Shown here one piece after another: positions 52,037 through 61,478 of a stretch of 64,000 nucleotides of DNA. A program made the position numbers and the translations under genes. The notes under the pieces were generated by a model, which did not search any database, was not told the DNA's origin, and saw only the letters and a list, made by a program, of their open reading frames with translations. The stretch's first letter is position 1; the number at the start of each line of letters is the position of its first letter. The stretch lies in assembly GCF_002796985.1 (NCBI RefSeq), contig NZ_PEKX01000012.1, positions 186,001 to 250,000 on the forward strand, read 5' to 3'. The stretch comes from Pseudomonas sp. (GTDB lineage: Bacteria; Pseudomonadota; Gammaproteobacteria; Pseudomonadales; Pseudomonadaceae).

Positions 52037-53311
52037 TCACAACATGACCCGCACCTGATTGATCTTGTTCAGGCGGAGGAACATTTCTGCCGAACCCGTC
52101 CCGATAAGGACGGTGATATAGACTCGGCCGTTCTCCACCTTGTGCAGCACACCCTGGTAATAGGCACCATCGAACGTGATGAACTGCAGGCGCTTGCCGG
52201 TGTACTGGGCAAGGCTTTCAACGCTAACGAACTCATATTGCTGCGTTCTGGCCTGCGACTCAACCGTTTCTTGGGCCGAAACCATTTGATATTGGCTTTC
52301 CGGCGTGATTTTTTTCTTCAGCGGATCGACCCAGGCAAACCCCAGTGGTGTGACCGACTGCTGGTTCACTAGGACGACCGGATGGAGCATCTGGATCACA
52401 TCCTTGGGCTCGAAAAATTGCAGACCATCCCAGGTCATGCCCTCGGAAGGCGTCAACTCGATGCGCAGCGAGCGCGGGTCGGCCAGGTAACGGCCGTAGG
52501 CCTCGAGCAGCGGCTTGTCGAGGGCGATGCGCTGTTGGCGCAGGGCCTTGTCGAACTTTTCCAGCGACAGGGCGGTATAGGCCTTCTGGTCCACACCGAG
52601 CTTGCCCCGGCAGAACTCGCTGACCCGGCGCTGGTACTGGTTGTCGCTCATTTCGACGACGAGCTGGGAAACCCGCGGCGGATTCACACGCATGTCGCCC
52701 GGACGCTCGGAAACGTTCATCAGGGTCATGCTGGTGCGCATGTCCAGCATGTCGCGAGTGTCACTGCGCAGATCGAAGGTCAGCGTCTGCGCACCCGGCT
52801 GCATGCGATAGGAGAATTCGATGTCCGACTCGAGGGTGCGATAGCCCATCTGCAGCAGCTCATCGACACCGATATTGCGTACGTTACCGCAGGCCACTTC
52901 GCTCAACGCGGTGAACGCACTCTTCTCTGCCGGTTGGGAATAAAGCGATTGCATGAACGGCCCGTGAATCTGCAGTTCCACGCCCTTCAGATCGACCGCC
53001 ATCTGCTCCGGGAGTTTGCCGTCACCCAGGCGCTCCTTGAAGCTCAGCAGTTCGCGCAGCCCGTTGAACTTCAGCTGGGCGTGGGCGACTTTCAGGCTGT
53101 CATTGGCCATGGGAACCCTGATCACTACGTTCTGCAGACCAACCCGGCCGTCGAAGGACGAGGAGATGCCGCCGTAGGTGATTTCCATGAATGGCGAAAC
53201 GCGGGCAATGGCGTCATTCACCACGCTGCGGACGGATAGCCAGAGCGATGCCTTGATGATCAGGGCAATCGCAACGACGGCAAATAGAGACCACTTGAGA
53301 ATCTTCGACAT
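52037..53311 (-). CDS. Membrane-anchored hypothetical protein
   Basis: 424 residues from ATG 53311; a GTG at 53320 would add three. One N-terminal membrane helix (ILKWSLFAVVAIALIIKASLWL) anchors a large, mostly beta periplasmic domain beginning GISSSFDGRVGLQNVVIRVP. The C-terminal part (VSVESLAQYTGKRLQFITFDGAYYQGVL) resembles an RNA-binding-like Sm fold by eye only. I do not recognise a function. It stands between the GNAT gene and a crotonase gene. Confidence 0.7.
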   Translation of the reverse strand: MSKILKWSLFAVVAIALIIKASLWLSVRSVVNDAIARVSPFMEITYGGISSSFDGRVGLQNVVIRVPMANDSLKVAHAQLKFNGLRELLSFKERLGDGKLPEQMAVDLKGVELQIHGPFMQSLYSQPAEKSAFTALSEVACGNVRNIGVDELLQMGYRTLESDIEFSYRMQPGAQTLTFDLRSDTRDMLDMRTSMTLMNVSERPGDMRVNPPRVSQLVVEMSDNQYQRRVSEFCRGKLGVDQKAYTALSLEKFDKALRQQRIALDKPLLEAYGRYLADPRSLRIELTPSEGMTWDGLQFFEPKDVIQMLHPVVLVNQQSVTPLGFAWVDPLKKKITPESQYQMVSAQETVESQARTQQYEFVSVESLAQYTGKRLQFITFDGAYYQGVLHKVENGRVYITVLIGTGSAEMFLRLNKINQVRVML

Positions 53312-53548
53312 GGAAGGCACATCCTGGATTGTGCGACGGCGGGACGCAGGGATACTGGCAGCTTAACAGTACACCTGGGACCTCTCCACGAGCGCAGTCG
53401 GAAATTGCGTGCACAGCGCACAGAAATCGCCCGTTTTTTCTGGCATGCGGCTGACTCACCAGTCAGCCAAAACGCTTTACGCCCTGCGCCTGCGTCAGTA
53501 TGTTCACGCCACTCCCAACCCATGGATTCCAACCCAGGACTCTCTGCC

Positions 53549-54238
53549 ATGAGTGAGCTGATCAGCTACCAATTCGAAGACGGTATCGCCACCCTGACCC
53601 TGAACAACGGCAAGGTTAACGCCATCTCCCCGGCGGTCATCGAAGCCTTCAACCAGGCGCTGGACCAGGCGGAGAAGGACCGTGCGATCGTCATCGTCAC
53701 CGGCCAGCCGGGCATTCTTTCCGGCGGTTATGACCTCAAGGTGATGACCTCCGGCCCGGAGAACGCCGTGAACCTGGTGGCCGCCGGCTCGACCCTGGCG
53801 CGCCGCATGCTGTCCCACCCCTTCCCGGTCATCGTCGCCTGTACCGGCCACGCGGTCGCCAAAGGCGCGTTCATCCTGCTCTCGGCGGACTACCGCATCG
53901 GCGTCGACGGCCCGTTCCAGATCGGCCTGAACGAAGTCGCCATCGGCATGACCATGCATCACGTCGGCATCGAACTGGCCCGCGATCGCCTGCGCCGCTC
54001 TGCCTTCACCCGCTCGGTGGTGAACGCCGAGATGTTCAACCCCCACGATGCCGTGGACGCCGGCTTCCTCGATAAAGTGGTCCCGGCCGAACAGCTCCAG
54101 GCTGCCGCGCTGCAAGCTGCCCAGCACCTGAAGAAGCTGAACATGACCGCCCACCGCAACACCAAGCTGAAAGTGCGCAAGCAGCTACTGGAAACCCTGG
54201 ACAAGTCCATCGAACTGGACAGGAACCACCTGGCCTGA
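53549..54238 (+). CDS. Crotonase-fold enoyl-CoA hydratase/isomerase family protein
   Basis: 229 residues. Oxyanion elements in ILSGGYDLKV and GHAVAKGAFILLSADYRIG; one acidic residue is kept in LNEVAIG, while the first catalytic Glu of classical hydratases is absent from AVAKGAFIL. The protein therefore may be an isomerase or another crotonase activity rather than a hydratase. Ends in a long basic helix typical of the family. Confidence 0.82.
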   Translation: MSELISYQFEDGIATLTLNNGKVNAISPAVIEAFNQALDQAEKDRAIVIVTGQPGILSGGYDLKVMTSGPENAVNLVAAGSTLARRMLSHPFPVIVACTGHAVAKGAFILLSADYRIGVDGPFQIGLNEVAIGMTMHHVGIELARDRLRRSAFTRSVVNAEMFNPHDAVDAGFLDKVVPAEQLQAAALQAAQHLKKLNMTAHRNTKLKVRKQLLETLDKSIELDRNHLA

Positions 54239-54247
54239 TCGCTCCCG

Positions 54248-54283
54248 CATGAAAAAGCCCGGCCTGGTGCCGGGCTTTTTCAT
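54248..54283 (+). terminator. Crotonase gene terminator
   Basis: AAAAAGCCCGGCC / GGTGCCGGGCTTTTT-type hairpin, ten bases after the stop. Confidence 0.9.
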
Positions 54284-54397
54284 GCCACCACTATTACCTA
54301 AAGGGCAATACTGATTAAGCCTGTTTGCTATTTTTCAAAAATTATTACGCTTTAACCTATAGATGAACCCAAACAAACCCAACCGGAGGTGTTCATC

Positions 54398-54589
54398 ATG
54401 AAACTCAACATCATCGCCGCCAGCGTACTGGCCGCTGCTACCGCTTTCGCCGCCCAGGCCAGCTTCGCCGAAGAATCCCCGCTGATGCAGGACCGCATGG
54501 TTCACATGACCCAGGCCGCTATCCAGCAACAGCAGAGCGAACAGTCCGCCAGCCAGGTGAACGTCGAAGCCGCGTCCAAGCAGGGCTGA
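54398..54589 (+). CDS. Small exported protein
   Basis: 63 residues: a signal peptide (MKLNIIAASVLAAATAFAAQASFAEE) and a short Gln/Ser-rich tail. The ribosome site GGAGG at 54385-54389 is strong and well spaced, which supports real expression. No family recognised. The 300 bases that follow hold a hairpin (54654-54672) and no clear gene until 54902. Confidence 0.65.
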   Translation: MKLNIIAASVLAAATAFAAQASFAEESPLMQDRMVHMTQAAIQQQQSEQSASQVNVEAASKQG

Positions 54590-54901
54590 AACCTTTACAC
54601 CCCGCCAGCCGTCTGCAGCAGGTGACGTCATGCAACCCTGCTCGAAGCGACAAGCCCGGCACGATGCCGGGCCTCGCAGTGACATTGCCGTCGTCCCCTT
54701 CATGACGAAGGTCAAGCAGCCATGAAACCCTCCAGAGTCCCGGAAACATCGGAAAACGTCCCGCCGCCCACCACTTTGCGTCTGGTCGCCACGCCGACAT
54801 CTATCAATTTGCCTGATACCGGGAACCAATCAGCATCGTTATTCAATCGAAATGACCAAAGCGACACTGGGCCATCCCTTCCCCGAGCCCGAGTTACCGC
54901 C

Positions 54902-55123
54902 ATGAACCGTCAAGCCCATCGCTACGCTCGCAACGGAGCCCTCGCCGCTCTGGGCCTCTATACCATCGTCATCCTGGTGGTCACCGCCCTCACTGCCGGC
55001 TTCGACGGCGCGCGCCGGGCCCCAGTGGACAACATCGACCGCAGCGGGCTCTTCGAACGCTTCAATCAGGCGGTCCCCGTCGCCCTGCATGGCCTCCAGG
55101 ACGCCCTGACGCCCCATTCCTGA
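54902..55123 (+). CDS. Small membrane protein
   Basis: 73 residues from ATG 54902; a longer start at 54722 is open but the extra residues look random. One membrane helix (GALAALGLYTIVILVVTALTAGF) with a basic N-terminus and a short polar tail. No family recognised. Precedes the corA gene by 100 bases. Confidence 0.45.
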   Translation: MNRQAHRYARNGALAALGLYTIVILVVTALTAGFDGARRAPVDNIDRSGLFERFNQAVPVALHGLQDALTPHS

Positions 55124-55223
55124 TTCTGCTTCGCTGGCGCACCGCGCCAGGCTGACCAACACTGAAGTCCTGCACAGCAACATCAGACTCCACACCAGAT
55201 CCAGCTGCAGGGTGGGCTTCGCC

Positions 55224-56195
55224 ATGGGCCGCGTCATCGCTTCCGCCGTCTACAGCAAGGGCCGCAAGGTCTCCGACATCCCGCTGGAGGACGGCTATCG
55301 GTGGGCTTGCCAGCCCGACCATTTCGTCTGGACCGGCCTGCAGGAGCCGACGCCGGAGGAGATGTTCAACCTGCAACGGCAGTTCAACCTCCACGAACTG
55401 GCCGTTTCCGACGCCCTGGAAAAGCACAGCCGGCCGAAACTGGAAACCTTCGGCGACGCGCTGTTCATCGTCATCTATTCACCAATCCGCGCCGATAGCC
55501 GACTGATGTTCGTCGAAACCCATCTGTTTGCCGGTATTGGCTACATCATCAGCGCGCGCCACGGTTTCTCCCAGTCCTACACCCAGGTCCGGCAACGCTG
55601 CGAAGCACGGCCGCTGCTGTTGGCGCATGGCACTGACTTCGTGCTCTACGCCTTGCTGGATTTCGTAATGAGCAATTACGAACCCGTGGTGGAGGCCATC
55701 CGCGAGGAAATCGAGGTAGTGGAACAGCAGGTGCTGCGCAAATCGCTGACCCAGGAGCAGATCGAGAAGATCTACGGCCTGCGCCGCGAGGTGCTCAAGC
55801 TCAAGCATTATGCCGCGCCCATGGTGGAGATCTGCCAGGAGCTGCAGCGCCTGGACTTCCCCTTCATCGACAAACAGATGCGGCCGTACTTCCGCGATGT
55901 GGCGATCCACGTGAACCGCCTGCTGGAAGACCTCACTACCCTGCGTGACGTGGCCAGCCAGACCATCGAGGTCGGGCTGGCGCTGGAGTCCTCACGGCAG
56001 AGCGTGGTGCAGCGCAAGTTCGCCGCCTGGGCGGCCATCCTCGCCTTCCCCACCGCCGTAGCCGGCATCTACGGGATGAACTTCGAATACATCCCGGAGC
56101 TGCACTGGCACTACGGCTACTTCCTGATCATGGGGTTGCTGGTGCTGGGTTGCGTCGGGTTGTACATCAGCTTCAAGCAGGCGGATTGGCTCTGA
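55224..56195 (+). CDS. corA: Magnesium/cobalt transporter, CorA family
   Basis: 323 residues. Long cytoplasmic helices, then two membrane helices at the C-terminus with the signature YGMNFEY at the end of the first. The periplasmic loop (IPELHWHYGY) is that of true CorA. It forms a pentameric Mg2+ channel. The start at 55224 (ATG) is preferred to a GTG at 55212. Compare CmaX above, whose loop has GIN instead. Confidence 0.9.
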   Translation: MGRVIASAVYSKGRKVSDIPLEDGYRWACQPDHFVWTGLQEPTPEEMFNLQRQFNLHELAVSDALEKHSRPKLETFGDALFIVIYSPIRADSRLMFVETHLFAGIGYIISARHGFSQSYTQVRQRCEARPLLLAHGTDFVLYALLDFVMSNYEPVVEAIREEIEVVEQQVLRKSLTQEQIEKIYGLRREVLKLKHYAAPMVEICQELQRLDFPFIDKQMRPYFRDVAIHVNRLLEDLTTLRDVASQTIEVGLALESSRQSVVQRKFAAWAAILAFPTAVAGIYGMNFEYIPELHWHYGYFLIMGLLVLGCVGLYISFKQADWL

Positions 56196-56269
56196 CCAGG
56201 AGCATCAGATGTTCCCGGAACGCTCCACGCCATCCTACAAAAGCCGTCTGCAGTAATCCGTCGTACAAA

Positions 56270-56300
56270 CGAAAACGCCGCTCGATTGAGCGGCGTTTTC
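56270..56300. terminator. Bidirectional terminator corA / amidotransferase
   Basis: AAAACGCCGCTCGATTGAGCGGCGTTTT hairpin between convergent genes. Confidence 0.85.
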
Positions 56301-56317
56301 AGTCAGCGCGGCAGGAA

Positions 56318-57070
56318 TCAGGCTGCGCTTTTCTTCTCGGCGCTCTTCTTCTCGTCGCGGCCGTGCTGGACGAAGCGCATCATCCACTCACCGACGGCGG
56401 TGCCCTGGTGCGGGCGCGCAAGACTGTCGATGCCGGACTGGAACACCAGCTCGCTGAAGATGTGCTTGCGCAGCTCGAGAATCGCCTGCGAGTAGTCGCT
56501 CTGGAACTCCGGGTGGCCCTGGAAGCACAGCACCTGGTCGCCGATGGCATAGGCGGCGTTCGGGCAGAACTCGCTGGAAGCGATACGGCGTGCGCCGTGG
56601 GGCAGCTCGGTGACCTGATCCTGGTGGCTGACCAGCAGGGTCAGGCCATCGCCCGGCGACGGGCTCATCCACTCCGGCTGCTCCTCGATACGGTAGTCGT
56701 GGATGCCCACGCCCCAACCCTGGCTGGCGCGTTCGGTCTTGCCACCCAGCACCAGCGCCAGCAACTGGTGGCCGAAGCACACGCCCAGCAGCTTGTCACC
56801 GCGCTCGTAAAGCTTGAGCACGTAGTCCTTGAGGGTCTGGATCCAGGGATCAGTGCCGAAGGAGTCCGCCTTGCTGCCGGTCACCAGGTACGCGTCGAAC
56901 TTCTCATCGTCGGGCGGGTAATGCCCTTCCACCACGTTGTAGACCTTGAACTCGGCCGGAACGGGTTGCTTGGCGAACAGTTGCTGGAACATCCAGCCAT
57001 AGCCCTTGTACTGATCGATGAGTTCGGGGCGGAGGATGTCGGTTTCCAGAATGCAGATGTGCAACGACAT
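56318..57070 (-). CDS. Class I glutamine amidotransferase-like protein
   Basis: 250 residues. Opens SLHICILETDI, has the nucleophile Cys in LLGVCFGHQLLALVLGG and the His in CFQGHPEF, with a Glu nearby: the complete Cys-His-Glu triad. Residues include GSKADSFGTDPW. Proteins of this type include gamma-glutamyl-putrescine or GMP-synthase-like hydrolases; the acceptor is not known. Start 57070 chosen for the family N-terminus; the C-terminal KKSAEKKSAA tail is lysine-rich. Confidence 0.82.
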   Translation of the reverse strand: MSLHICILETDILRPELIDQYKGYGWMFQQLFAKQPVPAEFKVYNVVEGHYPPDDEKFDAYLVTGSKADSFGTDPWIQTLKDYVLKLYERGDKLLGVCFGHQLLALVLGGKTERASQGWGVGIHDYRIEEQPEWMSPSPGDGLTLLVSHQDQVTELPHGARRIASSEFCPNAAYAIGDQVLCFQGHPEFQSDYSQAILELRKHIFSELVFQSGIDSLARPHQGTAVGEWMMRFVQHGRDEKKSAEKKSAA

Positions 57071-57274
57071 GCAGGGGTGATTCCTGGGGGGTTGGCGGCT
57101 GATAAGAATGGTTTTCCTGACACTGATGAAACGCGCGTGAAAATTACGCCCTATTTTTTCACCACACAAGATGCCGAGGCCGATTCTTGTGTAGGAATTT
57201 CAGGGGAAATACCGGAAAAGCCGACTTCCTTCAATTGCACCGGCGCACAAGGGTGACGGCCGGTTGGCAAGGAC

Positions 57275-57829
57275 TCAGCCGATGGACAGTCTTTGCACGA
57301 GCAAATTCGTGTCCAGCACCTGCGCATACTCGCCCTGCAGGTTGGCCAGCGACATGGCGTGAACCTCCTCTGCGCTGCGCTGCAAGCCGTTGAAATCACG
57401 CTTGGCAAAGGCGAAGCAGGCGTCCGCCACCACCTGCGTAGCGAAGCCCAGATTGCCCGCCGTGCGCGCCGTGGCTTCCACCGAGTTGTTGGTGCTGACG
57501 CCGCAGATCACCACCGCCCCGATGCCCCGCACGCGCAGCCAGCGCTCCAGGCCGCTGTGGATGAAGGCATCCGGGACGTTCTTCTCCACCACGTGCTCAT
57601 GCTCCAGCGGCGCCAGCGCCTCCTGGAATTCCGCTCCCGGCTGCCCGGGCCAGAACGGCGAGCCCGGCGTGCGCGAAATGTGGCGGATATGCACCAGCGG
57701 CCAGCCGGCCCGGCGCCAGGCGGCCAGCAGTTCGCCGATACGCTGCTCGGCCTGCGGGTTGTTGCGCGGCTCGTGGCTGGTACGCATGCCTTTCTGCTGG
57801 TCGATGATCAACAAGGCGGGAGGCGTCAT
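57275..57829 (-). CDS. Isochorismatase-fold hydrolase with Ser at the nucleophile position
   Basis: 184 residues. Conserved Asp10 (LIIDQQKG) and Lys83 (EKNVPDAF) of the isochorismatase/nicotinamidase triad are present. The third residue, normally Cys, is Ser116 in GVSTNNSVEAT, while a Cys sits seven residues earlier. It may be a non-cysteine variant, act only on esters or be inactive. No genes for menaquinone or siderophore synthesis are nearby. Confidence 0.78.
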   Translation of the reverse strand: MTPPALLIIDQQKGMRTSHEPRNNPQAEQRIGELLAAWRRAGWPLVHIRHISRTPGSPFWPGQPGAEFQEALAPLEHEHVVEKNVPDAFIHSGLERWLRVRGIGAVVICGVSTNNSVEATARTAGNLGFATQVVADACFAFAKRDFNGLQRSAEEVHAMSLANLQGEYAQVLDTNLLVQRLSIG

Positions 57830-57884
57830 CGGAGGGCATTCCTTGCAGGTGAGAAGACGTCATCCTACGGCCAGTGCGGGCAAG

Positions 57885-57911
57885 AAAAAACCGGCCATGT
57901 GAGCCGGTTTT
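57885..57911. terminator. Terminator downstream of the FadB-like gene
   Basis: AAAACCGGC / GCCGGTTTT hairpin with tracts on both sides, between the FadB-like operon (minus) and the isochorismatase-like gene. Confidence 0.75.
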
Positions 57912-57930
57912 CCAGGATGACGATTCTTCG

Positions 57931-58011
57931 GTAGGAGCGAGCTTGCTCGCGAACCCGGCTCCGCAGCGGGGCTGTTCGCGAGCAAGAACTAGGCGTCCCC
58001 CTCGCTCCTAC
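57931..58011. repeat. REP pair 6 (long right-arm type)
   Basis: GTAGGAGCGAGCTTGCTCGC left arm; right arm GCGAGCAAGAACTAGGCGTC then CCCCTCGCTCCTAC. Confidence 0.9.
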
Positions 58012-58021
58012 AGAAGTCCCT

Positions 58022-60166
58022 TCAGAACGTCTCGTTGCGCGCCGCCTTCTCCAACAGCAGCGCCGGTGGCAGGAAGCGTTCGCCGTACTGCTCGGCCAGG
58101 TACTGGGCGCGGGCGACGAAGTCTTTCAGGCCGTACTGGTTGATGAACTGCAGCGCGCCGCCACTCCAGGCCGCGAAGCCGATGCCGAAGATCGAGCCGA
58201 TGTTGGCGTCGGCGGTGGACAGCAGCACGCCCTCCTCCACGCAGCGCACCGTCTCGATGGCCTGCACAAAGAGAATGCGGTCGCGCACGTCCTCGGCGGA
58301 TATCTGCGCGTCAGCCTTCTCGAAGCGCTGCTTCAGTTCCGGCCACAGGTGCTTCTTGCCATTGGCGGGATAGTCGTAGAAGCCGGCGCCGGCGGCTTTG
58401 CCCGGGCGCTTGTACTCGTTGACCATCAGGTCCACCACGGCGAAGGCCGGGTGCCCGGGCAACTGCTTGCCTTCGGCTTCCAGATCCTTGCGGGTCTGCT
58501 CGCGGATGTGGGTCATCAGGCTCATCGACACTTCGTCACTGATCGCCAGCGGGCCCACCGGCATGCCGGCCTGGCGCGCCTGGTTCTCGATCATCGCCGC
58601 CGACACGCCCTCGCCGAGCATGGCCAGGCCTTCGTTGGTGAAGGTGCCAAACACGCGGGAGGTGAAGAAGCCACGGCTGTCGTGGACGACGATCGGGGTC
58701 TTCTTGATCTGCAGGACGTAGTCGAAGGCGCGGGCCAGGGTGACGTCGTCGGTCTTCTCGCCGCGGATAATCTCCACCAGCGGCATCTTGTCCACCGGGC
58801 TGAAGAAGTGCAGGCCGATGAACTTCTGCGGCTGCGCCACCGCTTCGGCCAGGCCGGTAATCGGCAGGGTCGAGGTGTTGGAGGCGATCACCGCCTCGGG
58901 CAGCGCGGCGGACTCGGCGGCAACGCTGACCTTGGCCTTCAGGCCACGGTCCTCGAACACCGCTTCGATGATCAGGTCGCAACCTTCGAAGTCGGCATCG
59001 CTGGCGGTCGCCTTGATCCGTGCGAGGAAGGCGTCGCGCTTCTCGGCGCTCATCTGCCCGCGCCCGACCTTCTTGTCCAGCAGACCGGCGGAGTAGGCCT
59101 TGCCCTTCTCAGCCGCTTCGAGGGAGACGTCCTTGAGCACCACCTCGATACCGGCGGCGGCCGAGACGTAGGCGATGCCCGCGCCCATCATGCCGGCGCC
59201 GACCACGCCGACCTTCTTCGTCTGCTGCGGCGGGATGCCCTGCGGGCGGGACTTGCCGGCGTTGATCTCGTTGAGCTGGAACCAGAAGGTGCCAATCATG
59301 TTCTTCGCCACCTGGCCGGTGGTCAGCTCGGTGAAGTAGCGCGCTTCGATCAGCTGCGCGGTGTCGAAGTCCACCTGCGCGCCTTCGACGGCGGCGCACA
59401 TGATCTTCTCCGGCGCCGGGAAGCAGCCCTTGGTCTTGTCGCGCAGCACCGACGGGGCGATGGCCAGCATCTGCGCCACGGCGGGGCTGGACGGCGTGCC
59501 GCCGGGGATCTTGTAGCCGGCGCTGTCCCACGGTTGCTTGGCGGTCGGGTTGGCGGCGATCCACTCGCGGGCCTTGCCCAGCAGCTCTTCGCGGCTGGAG
59601 GCCAACTGATGCACCAGGCCGGCCTTGAGCGCCTGGTCCGGGCGTACCTTCTTGCCTTCGGCCAGGTACGGCAGGGCCTTCTCCAGGCCGAGCAAGCGCA
59701 CCATGCGCACCACGCCGCCACCGCCGGGCAGCAGGCCCAGGGTGACTTCCGGCAGGCCGAGCTGGACGTGGCTTTCGTCCAGAGCGATACGGTGGTGGCA
59801 GGCCAGGCAGATTTCCCAGCCGCCGCCCAGGGCCGCGCCGTTGATGGCAGCGACTACCGGCTTGCCGAGGGTTTCCAGGCGACGCAGCTGGCCCTTGATG
59901 ACCAGGATGCCTTCGTAGAAAGCCTGGGCGTCGGCCTTGGTCACCTTGATCAGTTCATTCAGGTCGCCGCCGGCGAAGAAGGTCTTCTTCGCGGAGGTGA
60001 TCACCACGCCGGCGATCGACTCCTTCTCGGCTTCCAGGCGCGCCACGGTGGCGGCCATGGCCTCGCGGTACACACCGTTCATGGTGTTGGCGCTCTGGCC
60101 GGGCATGTCCATGGTCAGGACGACGATGTTGTCCTGGCCTTTCTCATAACGGATGGCGTCAGTCAT
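58022..60166 (-). CDS. Fatty acid oxidation complex alpha subunit (FadB/FadJ type)
   Basis: 714 residues. Enoyl-CoA hydratase half (about 1-190) with both acidic residues (GGGWEICLACH, LPEVTLGLLPGGGG) and NAD-binding 3-hydroxyacyl-CoA dehydrogenase half (VVGAGMMGAGIAYVSAAAG at about 310; catalytic His in HFFSPVDKM). It hydrates and oxidises acyl-CoA in beta-oxidation. A thiolase gene follows upstream on the same strand, with a REP pair between them. It is one of several paralogues in pseudomonads, so no symbol is given. Confidence 0.9.
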   Translation of the reverse strand: MTDAIRYEKGQDNIVVLTMDMPGQSANTMNGVYREAMAATVARLEAEKESIAGVVITSAKKTFFAGGDLNELIKVTKADAQAFYEGILVIKGQLRRLETLGKPVVAAINGAALGGGWEICLACHHRIALDESHVQLGLPEVTLGLLPGGGGVVRMVRLLGLEKALPYLAEGKKVRPDQALKAGLVHQLASSREELLGKAREWIAANPTAKQPWDSAGYKIPGGTPSSPAVAQMLAIAPSVLRDKTKGCFPAPEKIMCAAVEGAQVDFDTAQLIEARYFTELTTGQVAKNMIGTFWFQLNEINAGKSRPQGIPPQQTKKVGVVGAGMMGAGIAYVSAAAGIEVVLKDVSLEAAEKGKAYSAGLLDKKVGRGQMSAEKRDAFLARIKATASDADFEGCDLIIEAVFEDRGLKAKVSVAAESAALPEAVIASNTSTLPITGLAEAVAQPQKFIGLHFFSPVDKMPLVEIIRGEKTDDVTLARAFDYVLQIKKTPIVVHDSRGFFTSRVFGTFTNEGLAMLGEGVSAAMIENQARQAGMPVGPLAISDEVSMSLMTHIREQTRKDLEAEGKQLPGHPAFAVVDLMVNEYKRPGKAAGAGFYDYPANGKKHLWPELKQRFEKADAQISAEDVRDRILFVQAIETVRCVEEGVLLSTADANIGSIFGIGFAAWSGGALQFINQYGLKDFVARAQYLAEQYGERFLPPALLLEKAARNETF

Positions 60167-60194
60167 TTTTGCTCTCTTCCCAGGGTGGGAGACC

Positions 60195-60266
60195 TGTAGG
60201 AGCGAGCTTGCTCGCGAAGCTCTGGAGGGTTCGCGAGCAAGGACTAGGCGTCCCCCTCGCTCCTAC
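60195..60266. repeat. REP pair 7 (long right-arm type)
   Basis: TGTAGGAGCGAGCTTGCTCG and right arm GCGAGCAAGGACTAGGCGTC, CCCCTCGCTCCTAC, with only a 10-base centre. It sits inside the thiolase-FadB-like operon. Confidence 0.92.
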
Positions 60267-60272
60267 GAAAAG

Positions 60273-61478
60273 TCAGATTCGTTCGATGATGGTGGCTATG
60301 CCCATACCGCCGCCCACGCAGAGGGTGGCCAGGCCGTAGCGCAGGTTGCGCCGCTCCAGTTCATCCAGCAGGGTGCCGAGGATCATGCAGCCGGTGGCGC
60401 CCAGCGGGTGGCCCATGGCGATGGAGCCGCCGTTGACGTTGACCTTGCTCTCCGGCACGCCCATGTCCTTCATGAACTTCATCACCACCGAGGCGAAGGC
60501 TTCGTTCACTTCATAGAGGTCGATGTCCTCGGCCTTCAGCCCGGCCTTGGCCAGTGCCTTGCGGGTCGCCGGCGCGGGGCCGGTGAGCATGATGGTCGGG
60601 TCGGTGCTGGTCACCGCGGTGGCGACGATGCGCCCGCGGGCCTTCAGGCCCAGCTCGCGGCCCTTGGCCTCGGAGCCGATGAGCATGGCGGTAGCGCCGT
60701 CGACGATGCCCGAGCTGTTGCCCGGCGTGTGCACATGCTCGATGCGCTCGACGAAGCTGTACTTGCGCAGCGCGCTGGCGTCGAAGCCCATCTGCCCCAT
60801 CATCTCGAAGCTGGGCTTGAGCGCGCCGAGGCCTTCGAGGGTGGAGTCGGCACGAATGAATTCGTCATGGTCGAGCAGGACGATGCCGTTCTGGTCGGTC
60901 ACCGGCACCAGCGACTTGGCGAACAACCCTTCGGCTCGGGCCTTGGCGGCCTTCTGCTGGGAACGCAGGGCGAAGGCGTCGACGTCGGTACGGCTGAAGC
61001 CTTCGAGGGTGGCGATCAGGTCGGCACCGATACCCTGGGGGACGAAGCTGGTGTGCAGGTTGGTTTCCGGGTCCAGCGCCCAGGCGCCGCCGTCGGAGCC
61101 CATGGGCACGCGGGACATGGACTCCACGCCGCCGACCACCACCAGGTCCTCGAAGCCCGAGCGCACCTTCATGGCGCCCAGGTTGACCGCTTCCAGGCCC
61201 GAGGCACAGAAGCGGTTGATCTGCATGCCGGCAACCTGCTCGTCCCAGTCGGCCACCAGCGCGGCGGTCTTGGCGATATCCGAGCCCTGGTCGCCCACCG
61301 GGGTCACGCAGCCCAGGACGATATCGTCGACCTGGGCGGTATCGAGCTGGTTGCGCTGCTGCAGCGCGCGCAGGACACCGGCCATCAGGTTGACCGGCTT
61401 GACGCTGTGCAGCGCGCCGTCCTTCTTGCCCTTGCCGCGGGGAGTACGCACCGCGTCGTAAATGAATGCTTCGGTCAT
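60273..61478 (-). CDS. Acetyl-CoA C-acyltransferase (thiolase)
   Basis: 401 residues. Active-site Cys in NRFCASGLEAVN, His in GGSIAMGHPLGATG and second Cys in LCVGGGMGIA are all present. It performs the thiolytic step of beta-oxidation with the adjacent FadB-like protein. Start 61478 gives the standard MTEAFIYDAVRTPRGKGKK N-terminus; a longer start at 61505 is unlikely. Confidence 0.92.
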   Translation of the reverse strand: MTEAFIYDAVRTPRGKGKKDGALHSVKPVNLMAGVLRALQQRNQLDTAQVDDIVLGCVTPVGDQGSDIAKTAALVADWDEQVAGMQINRFCASGLEAVNLGAMKVRSGFEDLVVVGGVESMSRVPMGSDGGAWALDPETNLHTSFVPQGIGADLIATLEGFSRTDVDAFALRSQQKAAKARAEGLFAKSLVPVTDQNGIVLLDHDEFIRADSTLEGLGALKPSFEMMGQMGFDASALRKYSFVERIEHVHTPGNSSGIVDGATAMLIGSEAKGRELGLKARGRIVATAVTSTDPTIMLTGPAPATRKALAKAGLKAEDIDLYEVNEAFASVVMKFMKDMGVPESKVNVNGGSIAMGHPLGATGCMILGTLLDELERRNLRYGLATLCVGGGMGIATIIERI

